64,000 bases of DNA from Sinomonas notoginsengisoli (GTDB lineage Bacteria > Actinomycetota > Actinomycetes > Actinomycetales > Micrococcaceae), in contig NZ_JAIZDP010000001.1 in assembly GCF_021554725.1 (NCBI RefSeq), positions 186,001 through 250,000 of the forward strand, given 5' to 3'. Positions 57,326-64,000 of the stretch are shown one piece after another. The notes under the pieces are model-generated. The model searched no databases and was not told where the DNA came from. It saw only the letters and a list, made by a program, of their open reading frames with translations. Both the position numbers and the translations under genes were made by a program. Each line of letters opens with the position of its first letter. Within the stretch, counting starts at the first letter, position 1.

Positions 57326-58069
57326 ATGGGACTTCTGGACAGCAAGACTGCGATCGTCACCGGTTCGTCGCGGGGCATCGGTGCAGCGACGGCGAAGATC
57401 CTGGCAGGCGAGGGCGCGGCCGTCGTCGTGAATTACCGTCAGAAGGCGCCGCGCGCCAACAAGGTCGTGGCGGAGATCGAGGCCGCCGGAGGCCGAGCGG
57501 TCGCAGTCGGTGCCGACCTGACCAACGAGGCGGACGTCGACGCGCTCGCCCAAGCGGCCGTTGACTCCTTCGGCTCGCTCGACGTCCTCGTGCTCAACGC
57601 CTCGGGCGGCATGGAGTCCGGCCTTGGCGAGGACTACGCGCTGCGCCTCAACCGGGACGCCCAGGTCTCGATGCTCAAGGCCGCCGCCTCGCGCATGAAG
57701 CCCGGCTCGCGCGTCGTGTTCGTCACGAGCCACCAAGCACACTTCATCGACCAGGTCGAGACGATGGACGCCTATGAGCCGGTCGCCCGCTCCAAGCACG
57801 CCGGGGAGACTGCCCTGCGCGAGCTCATCCCGTGGCTGGAGGAGAAGGGCATCACCTTCGTGGTCGTGTCCGGCGATATGATCGAGGGCACCATCACGGC
57901 CACCCTGCTCGAGCGCGCGGCCCCGGGCGCCATCGAGTCGCGCCGCGATGCCGCCGGAAAGCTCTACTCCGTCGAGGAGTTCGGCGCGGAGGTCGCGAAG
58001 ATGGTCACCGCCGACGTTCCCACCGGCCACACCGAGTATGTCGGCGGGGCCGAGCACTTCACGGCCTGA
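57326..58069 (+). CDS. SDR-family oxidoreductase lacking the YxxxK tyrosine
   Basis: The 247-residue Rossmann protein has GSSRGIG near 13-19 and NASGG near 92. Serine in VTSHQAH is present, but the usual YxxxK reads VARSK, and the nearest tyrosine is three residues earlier (YEPVARSK), giving Y-x6-K. A FabG-like reaction is therefore doubtful. AGGAGC precedes the ATG. It follows fabG by 75 bp and may be cotranscribed. Confidence 0.82.
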   Translation: MGLLDSKTAIVTGSSRGIGAATAKILAGEGAAVVVNYRQKAPRANKVVAEIEAAGGRAVAVGADLTNEADVDALAQAAVDSFGSLDVLVLNASGGMESGLGEDYALRLNRDAQVSMLKAAASRMKPGSRVVFVTSHQAHFIDQVETMDAYEPVARSKHAGETALRELIPWLEEKGITFVVVSGDMIEGTITATLLERAAPGAIESRRDAAGKLYSVEEFGAEVAKMVTADVPTGHTEYVGGAEHFTA

Positions 58070-58086
58070 CCAAGGACCAACCCGCA

Positions 58087-58135
58087 AGCGCCAGGGACCC
58101 CCATCACGATTCGTGGTGCCGGGGCTCCTGGCGCT
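58087..58135. terminator. Bidirectional terminator between SDR gene and serB
   Basis: A long hairpin has outer arms AGCGCCAGG (58087-58095) and CCTGGCGCT (58127-58135), inner CCCC/GGGG pairs and a further small stem (ATCACGA/TCGTGGT). It overlaps the serB stop by two bases and lies between converging genes. Confidence 0.75.
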
Positions 58136-59021
58136 ACACGCCGGCGAGGTGCCGCACCACGTCGAGGTATGGGAGGTCGATCGCGGCGTCGGCCGCCGCC
58201 CGGACCTTTGGCTTCGCATTGAAAGCCACGCCTAGGCCTGCCGCGCCCAGCATGTCAAGGTCGTTCGCGCCGTCGCCCACGGCAATGGCGTGCAAGAGTG
58301 GGATGTCGTGCTGCTCCGCCCACTCGCGCAGCATGAGCTCCTTGACCCCGCGGTCCACCACCGTGCCGAGCACGCGGCCGGTCAGCTTCCCGTCCACAGC
58401 CTCCAGGTCGTTGGCATGCCAGTGGTCCAGGCCGAGCCTTTCTGCGAGCGGGTCAAGGATCTGGGTGAACCCGCCCGACACCGCACACACCACGTGGCCG
58501 GCGGCGTGGAAGGCCGCGATGAGGTCCTCTGCGCCGAGGGAGAGGACGACGGCGTCGCGAACCTTCGCGATGACGTCCTCCGGGAGCCCCGCGAGGGTCG
58601 CGACGCGGGCGTGCAGGCTCTGGGCGAAGTCGAGCTCGCCGCGCATCGCCGCCTCGGTAACCGCCGTGACCTCCGCGCGCTTCCCCGCGTAGTCAGCGAG
58701 GAGCTCGATGACCTCCTGCTGGATGAGGGTCGAGTCGACATCCATGATGAGCAGCTTGCGCTCGGCCTCCCGCAGTTCGGCGGGAACCAGGGCGGCCGAG
58801 ACGGCGAGCCCGGCGAGCGATTCCCGCGCCGCGGCAACCCGTGCGGCGTCGAGCTTCACCTCCGCGGTCAGGACCCCGTAGCGCGCGTCGTCATGCGGCG
58901 CTGCGGGGCGTTCGAAGGGCCCGACGGCGCCGCCGGCACCCTCGAGCGCGCGGGCCGCCGCTGCAGCGTCGTCGTCGGTGAGCGTCGGGGCATGGAGGAC
59001 TGCGGCGAAGTGTGCTGGCAT
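58134..59021 (-). CDS. serB: Phosphoserine phosphatase
   Basis: SerB performs the last step of serine synthesis. The 295-residue HAD enzyme has motif I DVDSTLIQQE near 90-99, AVSGGFTQIL, and motif IV GDGANDLDML near 250. The N-terminal 80 residues may be a degenerate regulatory domain. ATG at 59021 is used. Serine supply also feeds Ser-tRNA(Sec), though no operon link exists. Confidence 0.93.
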   Translation of the reverse strand: MPAHFAAVLHAPTLTDDDAAAAARALEGAGGAVGPFERPAAPHDDARYGVLTAEVKLDAARVAAARESLAGLAVSAALVPAELREAERKLLIMDVDSTLIQQEVIELLADYAGKRAEVTAVTEAAMRGELDFAQSLHARVATLAGLPEDVIAKVRDAVVLSLGAEDLIAAFHAAGHVVCAVSGGFTQILDPLAERLGLDHWHANDLEAVDGKLTGRVLGTVVDRGVKELMLREWAEQHDIPLLHAIAVGDGANDLDMLGAAGLGVAFNAKPKVRAAADAAIDLPYLDVVRHLAGV

Positions 59022-59100
59022 AAGCCAAGATTCTACAGAGCTGCCTCCGGCATGGGCACGGTTCGCGGCAGGCGAACTACCTGCACTAATGTCAGGGGCC

Positions 59101-59916
59101 ATGAGCAATGTTCTCCAGCTGTCCGGCGTCAGCGTCGTCCGCGGGACGAAGAAGCTGCTGGACGGTATCGACTGGCAGGTGAAAGAGGGGGAGCGCTGGG
59201 TCGTGCTGGGGCCGAATGGTGCCGGCAAGACAACGCTCCTCTCCCTCGCGGCCGCGCGCCTGCACCCGACCAACGGCCGGGTCGACATCCTCGACGAGAC
59301 GATGGGCAAGGTCGACGTGTTCGAACTGCGCCCACGTATTGGCCTGTCCTCCGCCGCCCTCGCCAACCAGATTCCCGAGGACGAGAAGGTCCTCAACGTG
59401 GTGGTGACCGCCGCGTACGGCGTGACAGGCCGGTGGCTCGAGGAATACGAGCGCGACGACGAACGGCGCGCCTTCCGCCTCCTCAACGAGTGGGGGATGG
59501 GCCCGCTGCTCGGACGCCTGTTCGCCTCGCTGTCCGAGGGGGAGCGCAAGCGCGTCCAGATCGCCCGTGCGCTCATGACCGATCCCGAGCTGCTCCTGCT
59601 CGATGAGCCCGGGGCGGGCCTTGACCTGGCCGGGCGCGAGGAGCTCGTCTACAAGCTCTCCGAACTCGCGGAGGACGACGACGCCCCAGCCCTCGTGCTC
59701 GTCACGCACCATCTCGAGGAGGTGCCGCCGGGCTTCACCCATGCACTCCTGCTGCGCGACGGCGGCATCGTCGCCGCCGGGCCCATCGCCTCGACGCTCA
59801 CGGAGGAGCACCTGAGCAACACGTTCGGCATGTCCCTGGAGGTTCGCGCCCGCGAGGGCCGCTACACGGCGACCGCGAAGAACGGCGCAGCCGCTCTCTC
59901 CGCTCAGAGCGCGTGA
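59101..59916 (+). CDS. ABC transporter ATP-binding protein
   Basis: The 271-residue ATPase has Walker A GPNGAGKTT at 37-45, signature LSEGERKR near 142 (Glu in place of the second Gly), Walker B LLLLDEPGAGLDL and H-loop VTHHLEEV. No membrane partner is adjacent. The LSEGE signature and the lack of a permease suggest a soluble PhnC/ModF-like or regulatory ATPase. ATG at 59101 is preferred; ATG at 59089 is also in frame. It overlaps the TSUP gene by 4 nt. Confidence 0.82.
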   Translation: MSNVLQLSGVSVVRGTKKLLDGIDWQVKEGERWVVLGPNGAGKTTLLSLAAARLHPTNGRVDILDETMGKVDVFELRPRIGLSSAALANQIPEDEKVLNVVVTAAYGVTGRWLEEYERDDERRAFRLLNEWGMGPLLGRLFASLSEGERKRVQIARALMTDPELLLLDEPGAGLDLAGREELVYKLSELAEDDDAPALVLVTHHLEEVPPGFTHALLLRDGGIVAAGPIASTLTEEHLSNTFGMSLEVRAREGRYTATAKNGAAALSAQSA

Positions 59917-60713
59917 CCGGCTTCTGGAGCGACACGCTCATCTTCCTCGCCGGCCTCTGGGCGGGCACGATCAACACGATCGTCGGGTCGGGCTCGCTCG
60001 TGACGTTCCCGGTCCTCGTGGCCCTCGGCTACAACCCGGTCAACTCGATCATCTCGAATGCCATGGGCCTCGTGGCCGGCGGGTTCTCCGGGGCCTACGG
60101 CTACCGCCGGGAGGCCGTGAGCGCCAAGCGGACGCTGCTCAAGCTCCTGCCGGTCTCGCTCGTGGGCGGGCTGCTCGGCGCCTTCCTGCTCCTGATCCTG
60201 CCCGAGACCGTGTTCGGGTACGTCGCACCTGTGCTCATCGTCGTCGCGATCCTCCTTGTCGTGTTCCAGCCGCGCCTGTCCGCCTGGGCCAAGGCGCGGC
60301 AGGCGCTTGAGCACATCACGCCCGAGGAGGCGGACCTCCAGAAGGTCCCGCTTGTGCTGTACATCCTCGTGTTCTTCATCGGCGTGTACGGCGGCTACTT
60401 CACCGCCGCGCAGGGGGTGCTGTTCATGGGTGTCCTCGGCGTGTTCTTCCACGGGACCCTCCAGCAGTCAAACGCGATCAAGGTGGTCCTGAGCCTGGTC
60501 GTGAACCTCATTGCGGCGGCGGCGTACCTGATCTTCGCGTTCGAGCGGATCGACTGGCTCGTGGTGCTGCTCATTGCGGTGGGCTCAACGCTGGGCGGCT
60601 TCCTCGGCGCCGGCATCGGGCGGCGCATGAAGCCGATCGTGCTCCGCATCGTGATCGTGATCCTGGGTGTCCTCGCGCTCGTGAACATGGTCGGCAAGCT
60701 CGTCAATGGGTGA
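59913..60713 (+). CDS. TSUP (TauE/SafE) family membrane permease
   Basis: The 266-residue protein has about eight membrane segments with the family pattern AGTINTIVGSGSLVTFPVL near 17-35 and its internal repeat GVYGGYFTAAQGVLFM near 157. Members move sulfite, sulfoacetate or other sulfur-containing or organic anions across the membrane. The substrate is unknown. GTG at 59913 overlaps the ABC ATPase stop, which suggests they are translated together. Confidence 0.9.
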   Translation: MTGFWSDTLIFLAGLWAGTINTIVGSGSLVTFPVLVALGYNPVNSIISNAMGLVAGGFSGAYGYRREAVSAKRTLLKLLPVSLVGGLLGAFLLLILPETVFGYVAPVLIVVAILLVVFQPRLSAWAKARQALEHITPEEADLQKVPLVLYILVFFIGVYGGYFTAAQGVLFMGVLGVFFHGTLQQSNAIKVVLSLVVNLIAAAAYLIFAFERIDWLVVLLIAVGSTLGGFLGAGIGRRMKPIVLRIVIVILGVLALVNMVGKLVNG

Positions 60714-61548
60714 TGCGGCGAGACAAGGTCCGGGCCAGATCATCCGGCTCACGTCCGCGGACGATCCGCGCGTGGCCGACTACACCCAGCTCACGGACGT
60801 GCACCTTAGGAAGATGCGGGAGCCCGCCGAGGGCCTCTACATCGCCGAATCATCCCGCGTTCTGCGCCGCGCCCTCGCTGCCGGGCACCGGCCGCGCTCG
60901 TTCTTCCTCGCCGACAAGTGGCTTGGAGGCCTTGCGGACGTGCTCGAGGCCTATCCCGACGTTCCGGTATACATCGGGGCGCCGGAGCTGCTCGAGGAGA
61001 TCACCGGCTTCCACCTGCACCGCGGCGCCATGGCGGCCATGCGCCGGCCCGAGCCCGTGTCTCTGGTTGAGCTGCTCACCACGCTGCAGGAACGTTCTCG
61101 CTCGCGGATCGCCGTCCTCGAAAACCTGACCGATCATACAAACGTAGGAGCGGTCTTCCGCAGCGCCGCAGCGATCGGTGTCGATGCCGTGCTGGTGACG
61201 CCGCAGTGCGCGGACCCGCTCTACCGCCGCTCGATCCGCGTGTCCATGGGTACTGTCTTCCAGGTGCCGTGGACGCGGATCGGATCGTGGCCCGAGGACG
61301 TCGCACTGCTGAAGGAGGCAGGCTACGTCGTGGCCGGGATGACGCTGGGGGAGGGGGCCATCACGCTGGATGAGCTGGTCGCCGAGGACCATCAGAACCT
61401 CGCCCTGGTCTTCGGGACTGAGGGCGAGGGCCTGGCCCCGGAGTCGGACAGGGTGCTCGACCGGCGCGTCACGATCCCGATGATGAACGGCGTCGACTCG
61501 CTGAACGTCGCCGCCTCATCGGCGGTCGCCTTCTACGCGACACGATAG
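60706..61548 (+). CDS. SpoU/TrmH-family RNA 2'-O-methyltransferase
   Basis: The 280-residue SPOUT enzyme has motif 1 NLTDHTNVGAVFRSAAA near 143, motif 2 FGTEGEGL near 246 and motif 3 VDSLNVAASSAVAFY near 265, which build the knotted SAM site. An N-terminal substrate-binding domain (LYIAESSRVLRRAL) precedes it. The target is rRNA or tRNA ribose; which one cannot be told. It overlaps the TSUP gene by 8 nt. Confidence 0.9.
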   Translation: MGDAARQGPGQIIRLTSADDPRVADYTQLTDVHLRKMREPAEGLYIAESSRVLRRALAAGHRPRSFFLADKWLGGLADVLEAYPDVPVYIGAPELLEEITGFHLHRGAMAAMRRPEPVSLVELLTTLQERSRSRIAVLENLTDHTNVGAVFRSAAAIGVDAVLVTPQCADPLYRRSIRVSMGTVFQVPWTRIGSWPEDVALLKEAGYVVAGMTLGEGAITLDELVAEDHQNLALVFGTEGEGLAPESDRVLDRRVTIPMMNGVDSLNVAASSAVAFYATR

Positions 61549-61618
61549 TGGCTCGGCACGACCGGCTGACCTGGCTTCGGGACGCTGGCGGAGCGGCTGG
61601 AAAAGCTGCCGGATCCGG

Positions 61619-62653
61619 TCAGACCAGCCAGCGCCACCAGCGTGACTGTCCCGGTTCCGGCGTCGGTTCCGGCTCCGGCTGCTCGCCCAAGGCCAGCGCG
61701 GCCTCCACGATGTCGTCCGCGGTGAGCGTCATGACGGCCTCACGATCGAGCGCGTCGAGACTTTGTTCCTCGTCGAGCGACAGCCGCAGCGCCTGGCGGT
61801 TGAGCGCCTGCTCGAACAGCGTGCGCGCGAACCGTGCGTTGCCGGAGTCCTCGTCCGCGTGGAGCCCGGTGAGGATGCGGCGCAGCATCTGGTCCGCACC
61901 CGGCTCCAGCGTGTACTCGTGCTGGGCCAGCATCTGGTGGAAGATCGTCTGGAGTTCGTCGACGGAGTAGTCGGGGAACGTGATCTCGCGGGCGAACCGG
62001 GAGCGCAGTCCGGGGTTCGAGAGCAAGAAGGACTCCATCAGCCGCGGGTAGCCGGCCACGATCACCACCAGCCGGTGGCGGTGGTCCTCCATCCGCTTGA
62101 GCAGGACCTCGATCGCCTCGGGGCCGAAGTCCGTCCGGCCGTCCTCGGGGGCCAGCGCGTAGGCCTCGTCGATGAACAGGACGCCGTCCAAGGCACGCCG
62201 GATCACCCGGTCCGTCTTGATGGCAGTCGCGCCGACGTACTGCCCCACCAGGCCCGAACGGTCGACCTCGACCAGGTGGCCTTTCTGCAACAGGCCGACC
62301 GCACGGTACATCTCGGCTAGGAGTCGCGCCACGGTGGTCTTGCCCGTGCCCGGGTTTCCGAGGAACACCAGATGCTGTGATGTGGCCACCTCCGGCAGGC
62401 CGTGCGTTTTACGGCGAGCCTGGACCTGGAGCAGCGCGACAAGGGCCCGCACCTGTTCCTTCACGGTCTCCAGCCCGACCAGTGCGTCGAGCTCCGCCTG
62501 CACCTCCGAAAGCGGCCGGGCCGGCCCGGGCCTCGCACCGAGGAGATCGCCGACCAGATCGTCAACGCGCTCCGAACCGGGCAGCTTGAGCTGATCGGCC
62601 AGGCGGCCGATGGTTTCGCGCAGGTCGTCGAGCGGATTGCGGCTGGGAGCCAT
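61619..62653 (-). CDS. CbxX/CfxQ-type AAA+ ATPase
   Basis: The 344-residue AAA+ protein has Walker [10 protein letters not shown] at 99-107, Walker [13 protein letters not shown] near 155, a pore-loop region around [11 protein letters not shown] and the arginine-finger [13 protein letters not shown]. CbxX was named as a Rubisco activase, but actinobacterial members also occur beside type VII secretion genes, which are not present here. Its C-terminus is Pro/Glu-rich. ATG at 62653 is chosen; a TTG at 62731 would add 26 non-conserved residues. Confidence 0.88.
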   Translation of the reverse strand: MAPSRNPLDDLRETIGRLADQLKLPGSERVDDLVGDLLGARPGPARPLSEVQAELDALVGLETVKEQVRALVALLQVQARRKTHGLPEVATSQHLVFLGNPGTGKTTVARLLAEMYRAVGLLQKGHLVEVDRSGLVGQYVGATAIKTDRVIRRALDGVLFIDEAYALAPEDGRTDFGPEAIEVLLKRMEDHRHRLVVIVAGYPRLMESFLLSNPGLRSRFAREITFPDYSVDELQTIFHQMLAQHEYTLEPGADQMLRRILTGLHADEDSGNARFARTLFEQALNRQALRLSLDEEQSLDALDREAVMTLTADDIVEAALALGEQPEPEPTPEPGQSRWWRWLV

Positions 62654-62722
62654 GGACTCACTGTAGTACTCGGTTCCCGAGCGGGGGTGGGGCTTGCGCT
62701 GAGCTGGTAGTATTGACTGCTG

Positions 62723-62741
62723 GCCCTCCAATCGGGAGGGC
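62723..62741 (+). promoter_or_regulatory. Leader hairpin upstream of rpmE2
   Basis: GCCCTCC (62723-62729) pairs with GGAGGGC (62735-62741) around a five-base loop, 51 nt before the GTG. CCTGG and CCAGG further down can form a second stem. Actinobacterial L31 genes are reported to have structured autoregulatory leaders; this is a candidate. Confidence 0.4.
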
Positions 62742-62792
62742 GTTCACACCTGGCCTCTGGCAAAATCCAGGGGCACAAGCAAAGGGCCCATT

Positions 62793-63050
62793 GTGAAGTC
62801 TGATATTCACCCCAAGTACGGCTACGTCGTCTTCAACGACCTCGCCTCCGGCAAGAAGTTCCTCACGCGCTCCACCGTCTCCTCGGACAAGACCACCGAG
62901 TGGGAGGACGGCAACACGTACCCCGTCATCGACGTCGAGGTCTCCTCCGAGTCGCACCCGTTCTACACGGGCAAGCAGCGCATCATGGACTCGGCCGGCC
63001 GCGTCGAGCGCTTCAACGCTCGCTTCAAGAACTTCGGCAAGAAGGCCTGA
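62793..63050 (+). CDS. rpmE2: 50S ribosomal protein bL31, type B (zinc-independent)
   Basis: The 85-residue protein starts [17 protein letters not shown] and ends with [13 protein letters not shown], both bL31B hallmarks. It has no cysteine, so it cannot bind zinc as type A bL31 does. Type B forms often replace type A when zinc is short. GTG at 62793 is used. It is monocistronic with a hairpin after it. Confidence 0.95.
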   Translation: MKSDIHPKYGYVVFNDLASGKKFLTRSTVSSDKTTEWEDGNTYPVIDVEVSSESHPFYTGKQRIMDSAGRVERFNARFKNFGKKA

Positions 63051-63070
63051 CCACAGGCTCTGCCGTGCGC

Positions 63071-63097
63071 AGGCGCCGTCCCGTTGGGGCGGCGCCT
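63071..63097 (+). terminator. Terminator hairpin after rpmE2
   Basis: AGGCGCCG and CGGCGCCT pair, extended by CCC/GGG after one unpaired T, 20 nt past the rpmE2 stop. No U-tract is evident. Confidence 0.6.
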
Positions 63098-63117
63098 CCG
63101 CTATCTCGGGCCGGGTC

Positions 63118-63123
63118 TAGGCT
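63118..63123 (+). promoter_or_regulatory. Leaderless -10 element of lplA
   Basis: TAGGCT is followed by 7 nt and the GTG start at 63131. No Shine-Dalgarno sequence is present. Confidence 0.45.
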
Positions 63124-63130
63124 TGGTGCC

Positions 63131-64000
63131 GTGGCTGACTATCACGGTGAATTCAAGGTTCCCGGCGGCAAGCTCGTGATCGCGGACCTGATGGCGAACG
63201 GCGGGGAGATCACCGCCGCGAGCATCAATGGCGACTTCTTCCTGGAGCCGGACGAAGCCCTCGCGGACATCAACGGGGCCCTCGTGGGCCTGTCCACCGA
63301 GGCACCCAACGCGACGATCTCCGAGGCGGTGAGTGACGCCGTGGGGCCCACAACGGTGATGTTCGGCTTCGATCCGGCCGCCGTCGCCGTGGCCGTCCGT
63401 CGCGCACTCGGCCACGCCACGACGTGGGCCGACCACGACTGGGAGATCATCCCGCCGACCACCCTGAGCATCACCGAGAACGTTGCCCTCGACGAAATCC
63501 TCACCCGGGAGGTCGCCGACGGGCGCCGCAACCCGACGCTGCGCCTATGGGAGTGGGACGAGCGGTCCGTGGTGATCGGCAGTTTCCAGTCCTACCGCAA
63601 CGAGGTGGACCCCGAGGGTGTTCAGAAGTACGGCGTGACGGTAGTGAGACGGATCTCCGGCGGCGGTGCCATGTTCATGGAGGCCGGCAACTGCATCACG
63701 TACTCGCTATACCTGCCCAGCTCCCTTGTGGACGGCCTCTCGTTCGCGGACTCCTACCCGTTCCTGGACGCGTGGGTCATGGAGGCTCTCGCGAAGACCG
63801 GCGTGAAGGCCTTCTACAAGCCGCTCAATGACATCGCCACCGAGGCCGGGAAGATTGGCGGCGCCGCGCAGAAGCGGCTCGTCAACGGCGCGCTGCTGCA
63901 CCACGTGACCATGAGCTACGACATCGACGCGGCCAAGATGACCGAGGTGCTGCGGATCGGCCGGGAGAAGATCTCGGACAAGGGGATCGCGAGCGCGCAG
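63131..64000 (+). CDS. lplA: Lipoate-protein ligase A family, 3' end outside window
   Basis: The open frame runs 290 codons to the window edge. An N-terminal domain of about 95 residues (FKVPGGKLV, an LplA accessory-like fold) precedes the ligase core. The core has R173-R174 and SGGGA, and the lysine K241 in NDIATEAGKIGGAA, matching the RRxSGGGA and Lys-Ile-Gly motifs of LplA. It would attach lipoate to E2 or GcvH proteins. An octanoyltransferase role is possible until the C-terminus is seen. Confidence 0.85.
   Translation, partial: MADYHGEFKVPGGKLVIADLMANGGEITAASINGDFFLEPDEALADINGALVGLSTEAPNATISEAVSDAVGPTTVMFGFDPAAVAVAVRRALGHATTWADHDWEIIPPTTLSITENVALDEILTREVADGRRNPTLRLWEWDERSVVIGSFQSYRNEVDPEGVQKYGVTVVRRISGGGAMFMEAGNCITYSLYLPSSLVDGLSFADSYPFLDAWVMEALAKTGVKAFYKPLNDIATEAGKIGGAAQKRLVNGALLHHVTMSYDIDAAKMTEVLRIGREKISDKGIASAQ

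Overview
The window is GC-rich, densely coded chromosomal DNA from an actinobacterium, most likely a Micrococcaceae of the Arthrobacter/Sinomonas type. The evidence is WhiA, OpcA, the uvrC-rapZ-yvcK-whiA order, a tkt-tal-pgi-zwf-opcA-pgl pentose phosphate operon, the DUF3099/SURF1 block and many TANNNT-N6/7-start leaderless promoters. The family placement is inference from gene content. I see no insertion sequence, prophage, CRISPR array or rRNA gene.

Layout. 0-4 kb: a partial Ski2/Mtr4-like helicase (-), a trans-aconitate methyltransferase (+), an amidohydrolase and a metallo-beta-lactamase-fold hydrolase (-), and a short GntR regulator (+). 4-13.6 kb: uvrA behind a LexA-type box, a HAD phosphatase, a PlsC acyltransferase, then uvrC-rapZ-yvcK-whiA. 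13.7-18.1 kb: sodA, then gap-pgk-tpiA-secG. 18.2-26.5 kb (-): tkt-tal-pgi-zwf-opcA-pgl, which makes and feeds NADPH and pentose phosphates. 26.9-30.6 kb: ctaB (+) facing ctaA and a two-gene ABC exporter (-), linking haem A synthesis to an export pump. 30.75-35.5 kb: sufR-sufB-sufD-sufC-sufT, Fe-S cluster assembly with its repressor. 35.6-39.2 kb: a YpfJ-type metalloprotease (-), then an acyl-CoA synthetase/thiolase pair (+).

39.3-49.1 kb is the most distinctive part: a self-contained selenocysteine island. It holds a formate dehydrogenase catalytic subunit with an in-frame UGA and a SECIS-like hairpin, its Fe-S and NrfD-like membrane subunits, selD, a tRNA-Sec gene (anticodon UCA), selA and selB. 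Every dedicated gene needed to make and insert selenocysteine sits beside its one visible client protein.

49.1-64 kb: a bioMN-like ECF transporter module preceded by a 29-codon mini-ORF in place of a substrate-binding subunit; a RecQ-like helicase with a PcrA/UvrD-type C-terminal tail; an ABC-F protein; YbaK deacylase; SURF1; a small Cys/His protein; DUF3099; fabG and a second SDR lacking the usual tyrosine; serB; an ABC ATPase; a TSUP permease; a SpoU methyltransferase; a CbxX-type AAA ATPase; zinc-free ribosomal protein bL31B; and a lipoate-protein ligase cut by the window end.

Terminators with long perfect stems separate most convergent units (18125, 27863, 35520, 58087).
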